Notes: generated by a model not told the origin, from the letters alone. Numbered from the stretch's first letter, positions 45,039 to 57,539 are shown. The stretch: DNA of 64,000 nt from Echinometra lucunter (GCA_029962745.1 CM057166.1:1253714-1317713); one strand, 5' to 3'. Numbers and translations: made by a program.

Positions 45039-45744
45039 CGTAACTGATAATCAACAGACGTAATAATACTAATAAACAATCAACGAAATGTTCAAATAAA
45101 CATTAAAATCTTTGCGACGGCAGGAGAGTGTAGCTATGTAGCGAGTTCGAGCAGACGATATATGCATGTGCGACGATCGGCGTGCGGCGCGCGGCTTCCT
45201 AACAGGAAGTTGTAATACCGAAAAGCTATCCCATAATGCAATGCGCGTTACAGGGATTTTTCCCGGATCTCGGCGAAAGCGCTATTTGGGGTAGCGAGAA
45301 TTGAAAACCAAAAAGTGGTTATTTTTGGCTCGCTCGCTTCGCTCGCTCGTCATATTTTAAAATTTCTTTTCTAAATCATTAAAACCAAGAAAAGTAGCCA
45401 TTTTGGGCTCGCTTGCTTCGCTCACTCGTCATATTTCAGAATATTTATTCAAAAATGTGATTAAAAACCAAAAAAGCGGTTATTTTTTGTTCGCTCGCTT
45501 GCAAAATTGATATTAAAATGTGTGTAAGAGGGAAAAAAAAATAGTCCAAAAATTCAATCATCCCCCCCCCCACTCCTCAAAGTGGATTTACGCCGGCGAC
45601 TAAAACTCGCGCTTCACGCTTGATTTTTCCATACACGCAAAAAAAATTGACTGCCCCTGCCCCCCCCCCCCCAACATTTTCTTTTGCCCTCCATTTGCCC
45701 CCCCCCCCCCCCCACTCACTTTAACAATCCTGGTGCCGCCATTG

Positions 45745-46844
45745 GAAGGGACAGAGAAATACAATACAGACAGTCACAAAGATAGAGAGATAGAGTAATG
45801 AAGAGAGAGAGAGAGTGTGTGTGCTACCCCTCTGAGGTATACAGTCACACCAACGCATCTCTAAAGAACACCATCACTCTTATTAAACGTTACTACCAAA
45901 ATAGAACACTATTTCTGTGAAAAAATGTTATGAGCATCGGAGGTGGAGGTGCATTGAATAAGCAGATGACTCATGGGAAGGCAATATCAGGCATCTTTTA
46001 CAAGCTTACAATGTATTAGAATACACATGCTCTGCTAGATAATGGGCAAAGAGGAATAACTTGACTGCTGCAAGTAGTGAATGTGTAAACTATGAATGAA
46101 AAGGGGCTCTGAAGTGACTAAATACAGAATAGAAGTTTGATCAAGGTTCTCTCTCTTTCTCTCTCCTCTCTCTCTCTCTTTTTCCATTTTGTTTCAAGAG
46201 AGCTTTGCTCATGTTCTATCTAGAAAATAAACTTGACTTTTCATTCAAGTTTTCAGACGTTTTTGTTTGGTAACAGGTTCTATATAAAAGGGAGCAACAG
46301 GCTATAGTGACATTACATTTCATGGGAAATTATAGCTTTGTTTATATTCTTCTTTGTAATAGTTTCCTAATCTAGAACAGTAATTCATGTCAGATAAATT
46401 TTTTCAAGGAAGCATTTTATGATTTAATCAATGTTTCAATTCGTTCTTCGAAAGGGAGAGGAGTACAAAAGATACATCATCTGCTGAAATCCTCTAGGTC
46501 ATTAATCTGTATCACTGAACATGTGATAAGGAGTTTAACACTCTCCTGTCTCTTGGTAAACAAAACACAATGAAATATAATCATTCCAGATTATAGCAAC
46601 ACATAAATTCCCCTAGACCAGCAGGATATATCACATTTCAAAGAGCACTTCCTGAATAATTAAACTCCTTTATAACATCAACTTCAAATTCTCCTTTATC
46701 CTGGATATCAATCATTTGCCTATTAGGCTCCAACAGAAACATTAATGCATAGATAATAATTTTCATGCTGTAAGTATCATTATGTATTCATGTTTATAAT
46801 GCATGATATGAATCACGTAATCTCATGATGCAGAGCTCTCATAC
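45745..46844. other. Upstream non-coding DNA
   Basis: GA/CT-rich spots at about 45780-45825 and 46147-46190. Otherwise A+T-rich, with nothing else recognised. Confidence 0.3.
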
Positions 46845-46950
46845 CTTCTCGAGGCCACTCATCATACCCACTTCCTAGAATCTTGGAGTGGCTCTTTCCA
46901 TTCTGATGTTGTGAGACCTTACACGTTTCTACTATCGAGAAAACCTGATC
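46845..46950 (-). CDS. PDE9A: Candidate upstream PDE9A exon
   Basis: 106 bp on the minus strand between TTTGTTTGGGCAG and GTATGAG: DQVFSIVETCKVSQHQNGKS, then HSKILGSGYDEWPRE plus one base. That G joins AT of exon 34815-34964 to give Asp (...[18 protein letters not shown]). Open frame, splice sites and phase all fit, and G+C is locally higher. The peptide does not clearly match the human IYLDIDGRIQKVIFSKYC segment, so it could be a lineage-specific N-terminus or a chance ORF. Confidence 0.55.
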
Positions 46951-49877
46951 CTGCCCAAACAAAATTCTGCTACAAACATAATATCACCTGCTCAGAGCAA
47001 AAAAGACATTAAATATCCCTTGACAAGGAGTTAATGCCCTTATGGCACTAAAAGGGTACATCATCTACCTGTCAGGTCACACAGTACCATGTAATAGAGT
47101 GGCATGCATTACATGTGTTGCCCTCTCCATATTAACTCACGCTAATAAATTGAATTAATTAGGAGGAAACGATACGGCAATATCACAAATCATGGCCGCA
47201 AATACAGAGCAGGACCTAAGCATCATGCTGCATGGCTGAGCTAGTTTTCAATAATGGGGTGTGAGGTATAACCACTACGACTGAACTACAGTATGTGATG
47301 ATAGCTTGAATTTACTCACAAGTTTAACTCACTGAATACTAAGCATGAGATAGCTTGTGCTAGGATCTATGGAAAATGTGTGTTATACCGAAATTAAACT
47401 GAACTCAACGGGTTAACTGTGGTATTGAATTCTAATACCAATCATGGAGTTCCAGACAAACTACCTTGAATTAATTTCTAAACTGTTTGTCATGTAACTA
47501 AACATGGTTGCTGGGAACAGAAAAAAAATGGACTAGAAAAACTGCTGGAAATCTCATATTATACCAAAAAGCACAACCTGAATGTATACTATGTGCAGAA
47601 AATCCCTGAGCAAATATGACATATGTTAAACCTCTTCTAATGAAACATTCTATAGATTTTAGAGTTACTGTTACCTTACTTCTGCATAGCTTTTGAAGGG
47701 ATACTGAAGCACTGATCGAAGAGAGCACCTTTTGCATCATATAAAGGCATTTCTGTGCTGATGCAACGAAGTGTCCTGCACATGGAAAGGACAATTACAG
47801 TGTATCCCAACTTCCTTGTCTGTTTTATGCTCTGTTTCTATTTCTATCTCTTTTCTCTTATTAGTAATCATTAGTAATCTCTCTTTCTCTCTCTCTGCCT
47901 CTGCCCCCTTATCTGTCTTTCTCTTTCTACCTTTGTCTCTGTCCCTTCTCCACCTTTCTCTATCTCTTTCTCTCTCTCTCTCTCCTTCTTTCTGTTACTC
48001 ATCATATCTCTTTATATCCTATATTTTCCTGTCTGTCTCTCTTAGTTAAACCCACTCTGTCAATTTCAACAACACAATTACCATACAACACTCAGCACGT
48101 ATGGTCTTCAATTTCAAACACCACTTAGCAGTCTGCACACGGCCACCAAAGACATAGTCTTGTCACAATCCCTTATTACTTATCATTCAAATCAGAACTA
48201 TTTTGTATGTTTCACTGCTCTTATTTTTTTTTTCACTTTTTAATTGTTGGTGGAAATGATTGCAATGTGGAAGACAACACTTACACATACCAATCTGCTG
48301 AAGTCATAACATATCCTGGTGTAATATTAACTTTGAAGGTGTTGATAGGAGACTAAGTGTGGCCTAAGGTCAACAATTGATTTACATACTACTTCAGATG
48401 GAAGTGGAGTGGGCATCTTCACATCCTCATAACCTTAAGGAGAAGGTTTGAGGTGGGCTTTGAGTGGCCGAGCCCGCTGCCTGTCATTTTCTATTAGATG
48501 ATGGACTAACCAGTCATAACATCTAGGCCTATATGAATAATACATGTCTTGGGAATTAAATATTAATAAATACAAGGACTCTTTATCTATTCATATCTTA
48601 TATATATATATGCCTGTCTATCTGTATGAACAGGTTAGGTATGCTTAGAATACAAACACTACACAATCAAGAATGGCACCAAGTAAGATTTCTCTTTCTG
48701 AATGACGGTGCTCTGAGACTAAAATTAGGTTGAGCATTTTTTGAGTGACCAGCTTGCTTCAGCAAGATTGACTGCTCCTCAGAGTGATAAAGGGAACAGC
48801 CCACAACCCTTTATAACTCAGATACAATTATATAAATCTTTATAAAGAGGAAACCATACGATTGAAAGGACAATGGCTCCATCTATATTTGCTGTAAGGT
48901 TTTCATCATCTCTTTGATTTCATAAAAAAACGATAAAGATATCACAGAGATCAAAACAATAAAAACAGTAATTGCGCATCTACTACTATCAACAAGAACT
49001 TATGACACAACAAAATCTGCTCGGTAACTATCTGCCTAGAAAGCCTGTCTGTCTGATAAAGACTATCATTTTATTTTCTGTCAATGGTGTTTCTAATTAA
49101 TTTTTTTAGCGCACATGAAGATAACCTGTACATAAAGACCACATGTCTTGTATTTCTCTTTGAGTGGTCTTTGTATATCCTGCAGGTTGAACTGCATAAA
49201 AGGCCTTGTAAGACAGCAAACACTTTACATAAACTAACGCATTGTATATAATGAGAGAGTCTAAGCTTTTTTATTATACCATACCTCATCAACTACATCT
49301 AACATCCTAGCACATCTGATGAATATATTGAATTTTCAAACCTTGTTGAATCTTAGCAGAGACAAATCAAAAAATAACATAACACCTTTTTATTTCAGTT
49401 CACATTTACCATACTTGGTAATGAATGGAACATGAAATGACCAAATACCTTCGACTTGCCCAAATAATGAACTTCTGATATTGAGACGGAGAAATATGAG
49501 CTAGAAAAGGAAGTCTAGGGAATAAGAGCTCTCCAGCACTTGATGGAGTGAAAAAAAAGATGAGGACTATCCGTCAGTCCTGAGATACTGATCTTGTGAG
49601 AAATGAATTCATCATCACGGACTAGGTCTACTAGGAGTAACCCTGCCACTTCTCAGTAGAATGATAACCCTATTCATACCAGCAAAAAAGAAAATACTTG
49701 GGAGTGGAGAGGGGAAACTCTGGGGAAACTTTATAACAGCTCTGATAATCTTGAAGAAATACTAATAAAAACACCACCCCCCCCCCAAAAAAAAAAAAAA
49801 AAAAAAAAAAATTGTAAGAAAGAACTTGCATTTTTCCATCATAAATCCATTCCCATCTCCCTCAAACAATAATTTCT

Positions 49878-49968
49878 TTTTGATCCTTGCATATGATTGG
49901 CTGAGAGAAAATATTTCAAAGAAAACGTGTCAGTTGTTACTGAAAACAAGTTTTATGGAAGGTTGCCC
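49878..49968. mobile_element. Partial palindromic MITE (GGGCCC family)
   Basis: TTGATCCTTGCATATGATTG, then GCTGAGAG..., and GTCAGTTGTTACTGAAAACA then AGTTTTATGGAA match the right two-thirds of 15011-15162. The left end is missing. Confidence 0.65.
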
Positions 49969-50038
49969 TGATAATCAGGATGCTTTTAGTGAACCTCCAT
50001 ACATCAAAAGTGGTGGCCACATTCCCATATAATGTTAA

Positions 50039-50443
50039 CCCATTCGTGACAGAGGGTCCACATTATGTGGTTTGGTTTAATAACTTTTGATGCAAAGCCC
50101 TAAAAATCATACCAAATACATGAGAAGAAAGAGCAAAAATTCTACACTTACTGTGCCCATTTTGGTTGCATCAATATTTGTTGTTTGATGCTGAAATTTT
50201 TTTAAAGGAAAATAAGCATTAAAATCCTTAAATTGGCAATGCGATGAAAATGCTAAAATTACTGTTTTTCCCTGCAAATTGGCAACTTTATGACTTCTCA
50301 TCATACATTCTGTCAATTCATATTTATTTCAGATACATGTTTTATAAGAAAAATGTAGCAATAAAAGAAAAATGTTGGTGTTGCCAATTTGAAGAATAAA
50401 AGCTGATCAAATTAGGCTTTAGATAATTCCTGCCATGAATGGG
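50039..50443. mobile_element. piggyBac-like MITE (TTAA CCC...GGG TTAA), copy 2
   Basis: Ends CCCATTCGTGAC and GCCATGAATGGG, with TTAA at 50035-50038 and 50444-50447. The interior is nearly identical to 27410-27817. Confidence 0.85.
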
Positions 50444-51318
50444 TTAATTCACATATATTCACCTGTTGAATACTGAGTTATGCTTCAGAAAGAGATCATC
50501 CAGCTCCAATCATCAATGGTTTATGTGATGATATGTTCACATCTTATACAGATGTCATTTCGAAGCATCAAGACAAACTAAATACAGATTACATATTTGC
50601 AATAAATACATCAACACCATACAAACCTACAGGCTACATGTACATCATCAATTTAATTCAGGGTATGTTTTCATCTAATAAGCACCATAATCTGAATACA
50701 TTAACTAATGATACGTTCATATCTTATGAAGACGATATTTCAAGATCTAATGCTCGTAGTATTATGTAAACTCAATATACCTGATATAGGGTATGTTTAC
50801 ATCCAACATGATATAATACACCAACATCATTGAGGGTGTGTTCACATAGATAGACAATGACACTTAAAGCTATGCAAGCACACTAGACTGAATACTTGGA
50901 CAATGGAGAATGCATGTTGAACCATTCATTCAATCTCATTCACATAATTAGTTGAAATTTGCTTTCTACTAGCATGACAGAAAGACATGACAAACATAGA
51001 ATGACAATGAAAACACAAACTGAAATTCTCTGCATTGTTTAATGTATACCATGTACACCATGAAGTTTATACAATGTGGGAGGATATATAATTAATGGAC
51101 TTATCATGCTAGTTACTTGATTGATAAATAACAGTGTTGAATGTTTCCTCTACTTGTTAAATCTCTTTTTGATTCCATGGTAAAGGCAGTGAATGCTCTT
51201 ATGCTTGCACAAAAGTTATACCTGAACTCCATACAGACATGCATTGTCATCTAAAATCTAAAAGTATTTTGAACCCTGTTCAGACACGCATTGTCTCTAC
51301 AAGCCCGGAGGGCTTTAA

Positions 51319-51807
51319 AGACATTGGTTAACATTGTTATGATTTTAAAAAATCTTGTTTTGTTACTCGAAAATGGGATAAACATAAGGGTTATAGTGTA
51401 AAAATACCAGTCTGAAAGTTTCAAAGTATAATATCCACAGGAAGTATTTTCAAATATCAAAAATGTGAACCAATGTTTGAAAGATATACGAGGGTCGGTT
51501 GCACAGAATAAACATAAGGAGTGCGCATGCCCGTATGACTCACCTTACTTTACTGTGTAGTGTGTGTATTGGTGGATCACGCGGCGGGAGGCACATAACG
51601 GCATTTTCAAATTCAAGCAAAGTGGTCCTCTTAGTGATTGTCTCGTGAGACGAAGGATAATAAAATTGCCGCTTGCATCTAACTTACACTTTTTCATTCC
51701 AAATTATGGTTGGTTTCAGGGTTTTTGAGTACAAATACAAGTACTCATACACATGTTTCATCTTAGTTTGAGAATTTTTTAAATCAGCTACTACAAAGTT
51801 AGCCAAT
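51319..51807. mobile_element. TTAA MITE (AGGCATTGGCTAAC family), copy 2
   Basis: Starts AGACATTGGTTAAC after TTAA 51315-51318 and ends GTTAGCCAAT before TTAA (51808-51811). It is collinear with 56488-56975 across CGAGGGTCGGTTGCA, GGAGTGCGCATG and ATCACGCGGCGG. Confidence 0.8.
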
Positions 51808-52484
51808 TTAACTCTAACTTTAACTCTAGGCAGAAGCATAATGAGAAACAGGTATGATGACAATTAAGTGAATAAAACAACCTGACTTATTATATGTAGA
51901 TGAGAAGGTAATCTTTCATTCTCCCTATTAACCAAGGTCATAACAGATTCACTTTACAAATGACATTGTACGATAGAGTTATTGGTATTGAATAATTAAT
52001 CTGCCTGATGGATGAATGTGGAGGGTATTAATGCAACTTGAAGGTCACTGATGCAGACAATGAGCAAACCAAACATGACAACATTTCCACAGGGTCAATA
52101 TGTACAGGTTATCACAGCCTCATTCACAGATCCCAACCTTTGCTCAAATTTTGCAGTATTCACATGTCAGAAGAAGACTGGTAACAAAAAGTATACTGGT
52201 ATTCTACCTTGCACCTATAGAATCGTACAGTAACTCAAGTTCAGGAATCAGTATTTTGCTTGAATCCTGCATTATTTTCTATAAGAAACAGAACACAATA
52301 CTACATGAGCATGACATCCCTTGCAAGATAGTGGCCTGAATTAGTATTTTGCTTTAGCCATTTCAATTTTACAAATGATAATGTAAAAAATAGCATGATT
52401 TTGAAGTTTTCCCCATTGCTAGATGGAGGGCACGCACATGGCGCATCGGAAATGTACACGAAAGTTTTGATATGATGCATGTAA

Positions 52485-52775
52485 GCATGTCTCCCTACCA
52501 ATAGAATATCCCTGACCCTCTCACCACTCAGCTTCCACCTACCCTACCACCATGTCTCCCTACCAACAGAATACCCCTGACCCCCTCACCACTCAGCTTC
52601 CTCCTACCCTACCACCATGTCTACCTACCAACAGAATACCCCTGACCCCCTCACCACTCAGCTTCCTCCTACCCTATCACCATGTCTACCTACCAATAGA
52701 ATACCCCTGACCCCCTCATCACTCAGCTTCCTCCTACCCTACCACCATGTCTACCTACCAATAGAATACCCTGTA
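52485..52775. repeat. 65-bp minisatellite, ~4.5 copies
   Basis: CATGTCT(C/A)CCTACCAA(C/T) recurs every 65 bp (about 52485, 52551, 52616, 52681, 52746). The units include CCCCTGACCCCCTCACCACT then CAGCTTCCTCCTACC. The array is pyrimidine/C-rich. Confidence 0.9.
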
Positions 52776-53084
52776 AGTAGATCAGAGATGAAAGGGGATC
52801 ACCTTCCCATTCCAAATCCAATTGTCTCAGGAATTCAAACTCACAAAAGATCACACAAGATAAATCACAAAAGGAATCAAATCATACGTACAGGGATTCC
52901 CAACTTCAAAATGTTCTCAAATTGAAATGAATTGCACGATAGGAAATCAGAAAATAATTGGCTCATCCATCACAAACTAATATCTGAAACAGCTCTGAAT
53001 GGGAAGGAAGTGAATCAGAAATGGAAAATGACTGGAGAGACCCACAAACCTTCAATATGCATAGCAATCGTCATCGAAAATTAC

Positions 53085-53145
53085 CATGTACGAGAGGTTC
53101 TTTGCTAAAAGGTTCTGCAGATCGCTAGTGAAGCTAAATTGGGAA
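53085..53145 (-). CDS. PDE9A: Candidate further-upstream PDE9A exon (partial chain)
   Basis: 61 bp on the minus strand after CTACTGTATTTCAG and before GTAATT: one base then SQFSFTSDLQNLLAKNLSYM, ending in phase 0, which fits the phase-0 start of exon 46845-46950. The peptide is helix-like. It requires an earlier exon ending with two codon bases, not identified. Support is splice sites and phase only. Confidence 0.35.
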
Positions 53146-55231
53146 CTGAAATACAGTAGAAAAACCTGTTTGAGTTAGCAAATGGAAAGAAACATCACCA
53201 TCTGTAAAGTGTGATCAAAATAAAAATTTGATGCAGTGACATTTAGTTATAGGATTCATTTCAGCAGAGATATTCATTGACTAGTTTTGCATAAAGGGTT
53301 AGGATTAAGGTAAAGTGTTGGGTTCTGGATTGAATATACAAACCTGAATGGAATTAGGAGCCAATGTCAACAGAACATGAGCAATATAATCCTATAAAGG
53401 TCTATAAATGGTTTTTGTTTCACCAGACTAGCCTTTTCACGGAAAACTGTAAAAAAAGAGAATATTTCAATGAAAAAAACCCAACTGCCTTTCTTGTAGT
53501 CAAGTGGACTTTATGTACAGATTCTGCCAGCTTCTATAAGAAGCCCACAACTTTACACAGAAGAAAAGATGGAGCAGTTACAATCACAATTATGATTTAC
53601 TCATGTATTGATCAGTTCTGACAAGTGCGGTAAATTTACTTGATATGTGTGTGTGTGTGTGTAAAAACAACAAGCAAACTTGAAAACCAGTGAATTAACA
53701 GCTTCTTGTGCAATTTATTCATATGGATAAAACAAACACGAATATTTTCTTGTAACCTTGCAGTGTCTAAGCATATCGAAGTTGAGCTTTTTTTTTTTTT
53801 AGTTATAGAAGTTTCTTGAAAAAAGAAAGGAATGAAGACTTATTCCAGTTTAATTCATTAAAAAAAATGAATTCCCTTTTGTGAATTTATTTCACAAAAC
53901 AACCGTCAATTCAACATCCTTCAATTACGCAATTCCTACTAGAAACCAATTTGAGAAGAACAGATAATTTGTTTTGACCGAAATCATATGTATTGGTTTC
54001 TATGGTAACAGGCTGGAGAGAGAGCGCATCACTTGCAACATGCAGAGATCATGTTACAGCCCCCGGGGCCGCCTCACTAATACTGGTGATTAATTGAATT
54101 CATTTAAGCCTAATGGTCTAAATAATGGTTTCATGAATGCACATGAATTTGATATAGACAGAGAGTGGAAGACATGTACCAGAGACTCAGGATAAAATTC
54201 AATCAAACTATATCTAATATTACATCCTTTATGCTATGCTGTGTGCTAAGATGCAGAAGGACATTAACTCTGCAAATAATAATATGACTTAAAGGTTAAA
54301 GGTTTTGGTAGGCCCTCAAAAACTATTTGTCCAATTTCCTTCCTTTCAGCTGATCAGTAGCAAGACAGAAGCAAAAAGAAGATGCTGTGAAGTTTTTTCC
54401 TCAAGTTGAACACAAATAAAGGCAAAAAATACTTCTTATTTTGGGTCAGCGATGTAAAGTCACAAAGGCCTACATATGTGTAAAACTAATTACAATTATT
54501 AACGCAGCAAGTGTATGAAGCGCTCCAATCATTGCACGGGAAGTGGTCTGGGATAGTATAACTGTTACAGTGCGTTCATTTCAAATATTTTTGTATTGAA
54601 ATAGACCAAAAATCATGAATGGAATATCACATCATGGCACGCATATATCTTTTTACGCAAGGCGGACAATATGAAGCTATATATTTAATCAGTTTCATGC
54701 CAATTTCCTTTTAGCTCGTAAAACGGTACATGAGCTTTAATGCTCGTCTCTGTCAACAACAAAATATAATCTAATAGATCCACTGTGTCCTTCTTAATTC
54801 ATTCCTCTATTCTTAGTTTTATTAGATTTGATTCTATTATATTCACACAACAAGGAAGGGGCTAAATAATATTTTGTCAGAGAGTAGTATACCATGTCTA
54901 GGGCAGTGAATTTATAAGCATGAAATTTAAAATTCAAATAATGCTCAGTCTGGGAAATGTAGTAACAAAGTTTGCTTAACTGGCTTTGATTCTTTAGGGC
55001 ATTATATCTTATGGTAACTACTTAATGGAAATACAAAGCACATCAAGATATTGGGAAAGCAATAAAGCAATTATCTATGTTTTAATTATAGAATTACTTG
55101 CTTCAGATATACAGTCCAACCTGTCTATAAAGGTCACCTATGGGAAACAGAGAAGTGGCCAGTGCAGACAGGTTTTATTTATCTCTTCTTCAAGAGAAAC
55201 AATGTAAGTGTAAGCAGAGAGATGGATTTAA

Positions 55232-55639
55232 TCCATTCATGACAGAGGTCCACATTTTGTGGTTTGGCCTAATATCTTTTGATGCAAAGCCCTAAAAATC
55301 ATACCAAATACATGAGCAGAAAGAGCAAAAAATTCTACACAAACTGTGCCCATTTTGGTTGCGTCAATATTCGTTGTTTGATGCTGAAATTTTTTTAAAG
55401 GAAAATAAGCATTAAAATCCTTAAATTGGCAATGTGATAGAAAGTTTAAAATCACCATTTTCCCCTGCAAATTGTCAACTTTTTGACTTCTCATCATAAT
55501 TTCTGTCAATTTATATTCATTTCAGATACATGACATTTTATAAGAAAAATGTAGCAATAAAATAAAAATGTTGGTGTTGCCAATTTGAATAATAAAAGCT
55601 GATTAAATTAGGCTTTAAATAATTCCTGTCATGAATGGG
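55232..55639. mobile_element. piggyBac-like MITE, copy 3
   Basis: Ends TCCATTCATGAC and GTCATGAATGGG, with TTAA at 55228-55231 and 55640-55643. The interior is nearly identical to copies 1 and 2. Confidence 0.85.
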
Positions 55640-55659
55640 TTAAGTAGACTACCGGATCA

Positions 55660-55990
55660 GACAGACACCAGCTGGATTCTAGTCAAAACTGACACATTCT
55701 GGTAAAAATGACCTTGATTCTAGTAAAATCAACAGAGGACCACTCAAGAACCAACACTATTCTAGTCAAATTAATACTATTCTGGTCAAAAAGACCAGAA
55801 TTATAGTAACAATGAAAAAAACTTTTTTCTAGAATTCTAGTCAATTTCACTAAAATAGAGTCAAGTTAGCGTTGGTGCATGCATAACTAGTGATCTAGTC
55901 AAATCATTTCAATAGAATCTAGTCAAGTTTAGAATTGTGTCAATTTCGACTAGAACAGTACTAGTCAGTCAAATTATGACAAGATTATTG
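55660..55990. repeat. CTAGTCAA-rich irregular repeat patch
   Basis: TCTAGTCAA and close variants (CTAGTAAAA, CTGGTCAAA, GAGTCAAGT, ACTAGTCAGTCAA) recur about ten times over 330 bp at uneven spacing, mostly in one orientation. It starts shortly after the MITE at 55232-55639. Neither a fixed period nor terminal repeats are evident. Confidence 0.55.
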
Positions 55991-56273
55991 TTTATAGTGT
56001 ACCAGTTCAAAACATAACCTGACCGTATGAAGTAACTTTGTGACCATGTAAATGTCCTTCTCCCTCTCAGAAGAGGAGACAACTATCCAATCTAACCATT
56101 CCTACATCTATGATTCAATTGAATAACATTGGGATGTTAAGATAACATGATGACAAAACATAGCCTCAGGAAAGACTTACACAACCATCCTCATGAGAGA
56201 AAGAGAGAGGGAGAGTGCAAAAAACTACGAAAATACATGAGATAGCAAAGACTTCCACAACCTTGTTCATGAG

Positions 56274-56277
56274 AGAA

Positions 56278-56321
<44 letters not shown>
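56274..56321. repeat. (GA)n array
   Basis: About 45 bp of GA dinucleotides. A ~65-bp imperfect duplication (GACTT.CACAACC.T..TCATGAGAGAAAG) precedes it at 56175-56285. Confidence 0.9.
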
Positions 56322-56326
<5 letters not shown>

Positions 56327-56487
56327 AAGAAACATGTGTGCATATACATTCAAACATGAACTCATATAATCAATTTGCTTTTGAATAAAGAAAACTTTTT
56401 TTTCAAGATGATCTTAACATAATTACAATAATTCCAGAAACCTAATGATACAAGATAGCTTCTATTCACTGCATATCATATCTTTAA

Positions 56488-56975
56488 AGGCATTGGCTAA
56501 CATTGTTATGATTTTAAAAAAATCTCATTTTGTTACTTAAAAATGGGATAAACATTAGGGTTATAGTGTAAAAATACCAGTGTGAAAGTTTCAGAGCATA
56601 ATATCCACGGGAAGTATTTTTAAATATTAGAAATGTGAAGCAATGTTTGAAAAATATACGAGGGTCGGTTGCATAGACCCAACGTAAGGAGTGCGCATGC
56701 GCACATGACTCAACGGACCGCACTGTGTGTATTGACGTATCACGCGGCGGAAGGCAAGTAACGGTATTTTTGAATTCGTGCAAACGCTCCTCTTAGTTCA
56801 GTGTCTCTCGAGACGAAAGCTAATAAAATCGTGGTTTGCGTCTAACTTACAGCTTTTCCTTCCAAATTATGGTTGGTTTCAGGGTTTTTGAGTAGAAATA
56901 CAAGTACTCATACACATGTTTCATCTTAGTTTGAGATTTTTTTAAATCAGCTGCTCACAAAGTTAGCCAATGCCT
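56488..56975. mobile_element. TTAA MITE (AGGCATTGGCTAAC family), copy 3
   Basis: Ends AGGCATTGGCTAAC and GTTAGCCAATGCCT are perfect 14-bp inverted repeats. The left flank is TTAA (56484-56487) and the right flank the one-base variant TTAG. About 488 bp, non-coding. Confidence 0.85.
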
Positions 56976-57539
56976 TTAGCTTCTAAAAAGTAGGTTTCTC
57001 AAATGATAAAGTTGCTCCTAGTATTCCCTACATAGTCAATTTAACTTGATGATAGTAGCATATATGCCATAACATGTCATATTTGCATCAAATTTCAAAG
57101 GTCAATTCCTGATACTGATGGGTGATTTTCAGTTGCTCCTTGTCCCTATTTGCTTTGTCCTTTAATCCTCACAACCCCAGGCTTGCTTAATCCCAGCTAC
57201 CATTAAGCTTTGTCAGAAAGGATATTTTAGAGGAATGGAGATACGACCCTTTTTAAAAAGAAATCCATCATAAGTCAAATTGTGGAATGGTGGTTGGGAC
57301 ATGTGTATCAGACAGCAGACCAACCAAAAACCCAAGCTCCCACAATACCTGACCTTTGTGAAAATGCCAACTTTGAGCGGTATTACAGCACGAAGGATAC
57401 GTAATGACAGCTAAGCCCCCCTGGCATAGCGATGCTGCCTGGTACTGTACGGCTGTTTGTCCATGCTTAAATTGACTGTTTAATGCCTCGTCTCAACTAA
57501 TCATCTGAACAGATATTTTATCTGAACAGATATTTTATG

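Larger units (their letters stand above)
44235..45744. mobile_element. Internally deleted hAT element (~1,510 bp), 8-bp target duplication GAAGGGAC
   Basis: Ends CAGTGGCGGCACCA and TGGTGCCGCCATTG are inverted repeats typical of hAT. The exact 8-mer GAAGGGAC flanks both ends (44227-44234, 45745-45752). Subterminal G- and C-runs (TTTGCCCCCCC) are inverted relative to each other. The centre keeps the starts of two converging ORFs (SAP-like plus strand, THAP-like minus strand). TCGCTCGCTTCGCTCGCTCGTCATATTT recurs around 45330-45500. Confidence 0.88.
34965..46844 (-). other. PDE9A: Large upstream intron or 5' region of PDE9A (11.9 kb)
   Basis: If exon 46845-46950 is real this is an intron, otherwise it contains the missing first exon. 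It holds a fold-back MITE, a CT-rich tract, TTAA MITE remains, a palindromic MITE, a G+C-richer dual-strand ORF region, GA/CT arrays, a tandem duplication and two hAT elements, listed separately. No canonical PDE9A first exon was found. Confidence 0.5.
46951..53084 (-). other. PDE9A: Putative PDE9A intron (6.1 kb)
   Basis: Bounded by candidate exons. It contains a CT-rich region (47875-47990), a partial palindromic MITE (49878-49968), TTAA MITEs (50039-50443, 51319-51807), an A-rich run (49786-49811) and a 65-bp minisatellite. No independent gene was seen. Confidence 0.4.

Noticed and set aside
27434..55509. Apparent small protein family shared at 27434-27688, 50107-50316 and 55237-55509 (minus)
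   Set aside because: The similarity is explained by three young copies of one MITE. The frame has no upstream signals and is broken in the older copies.
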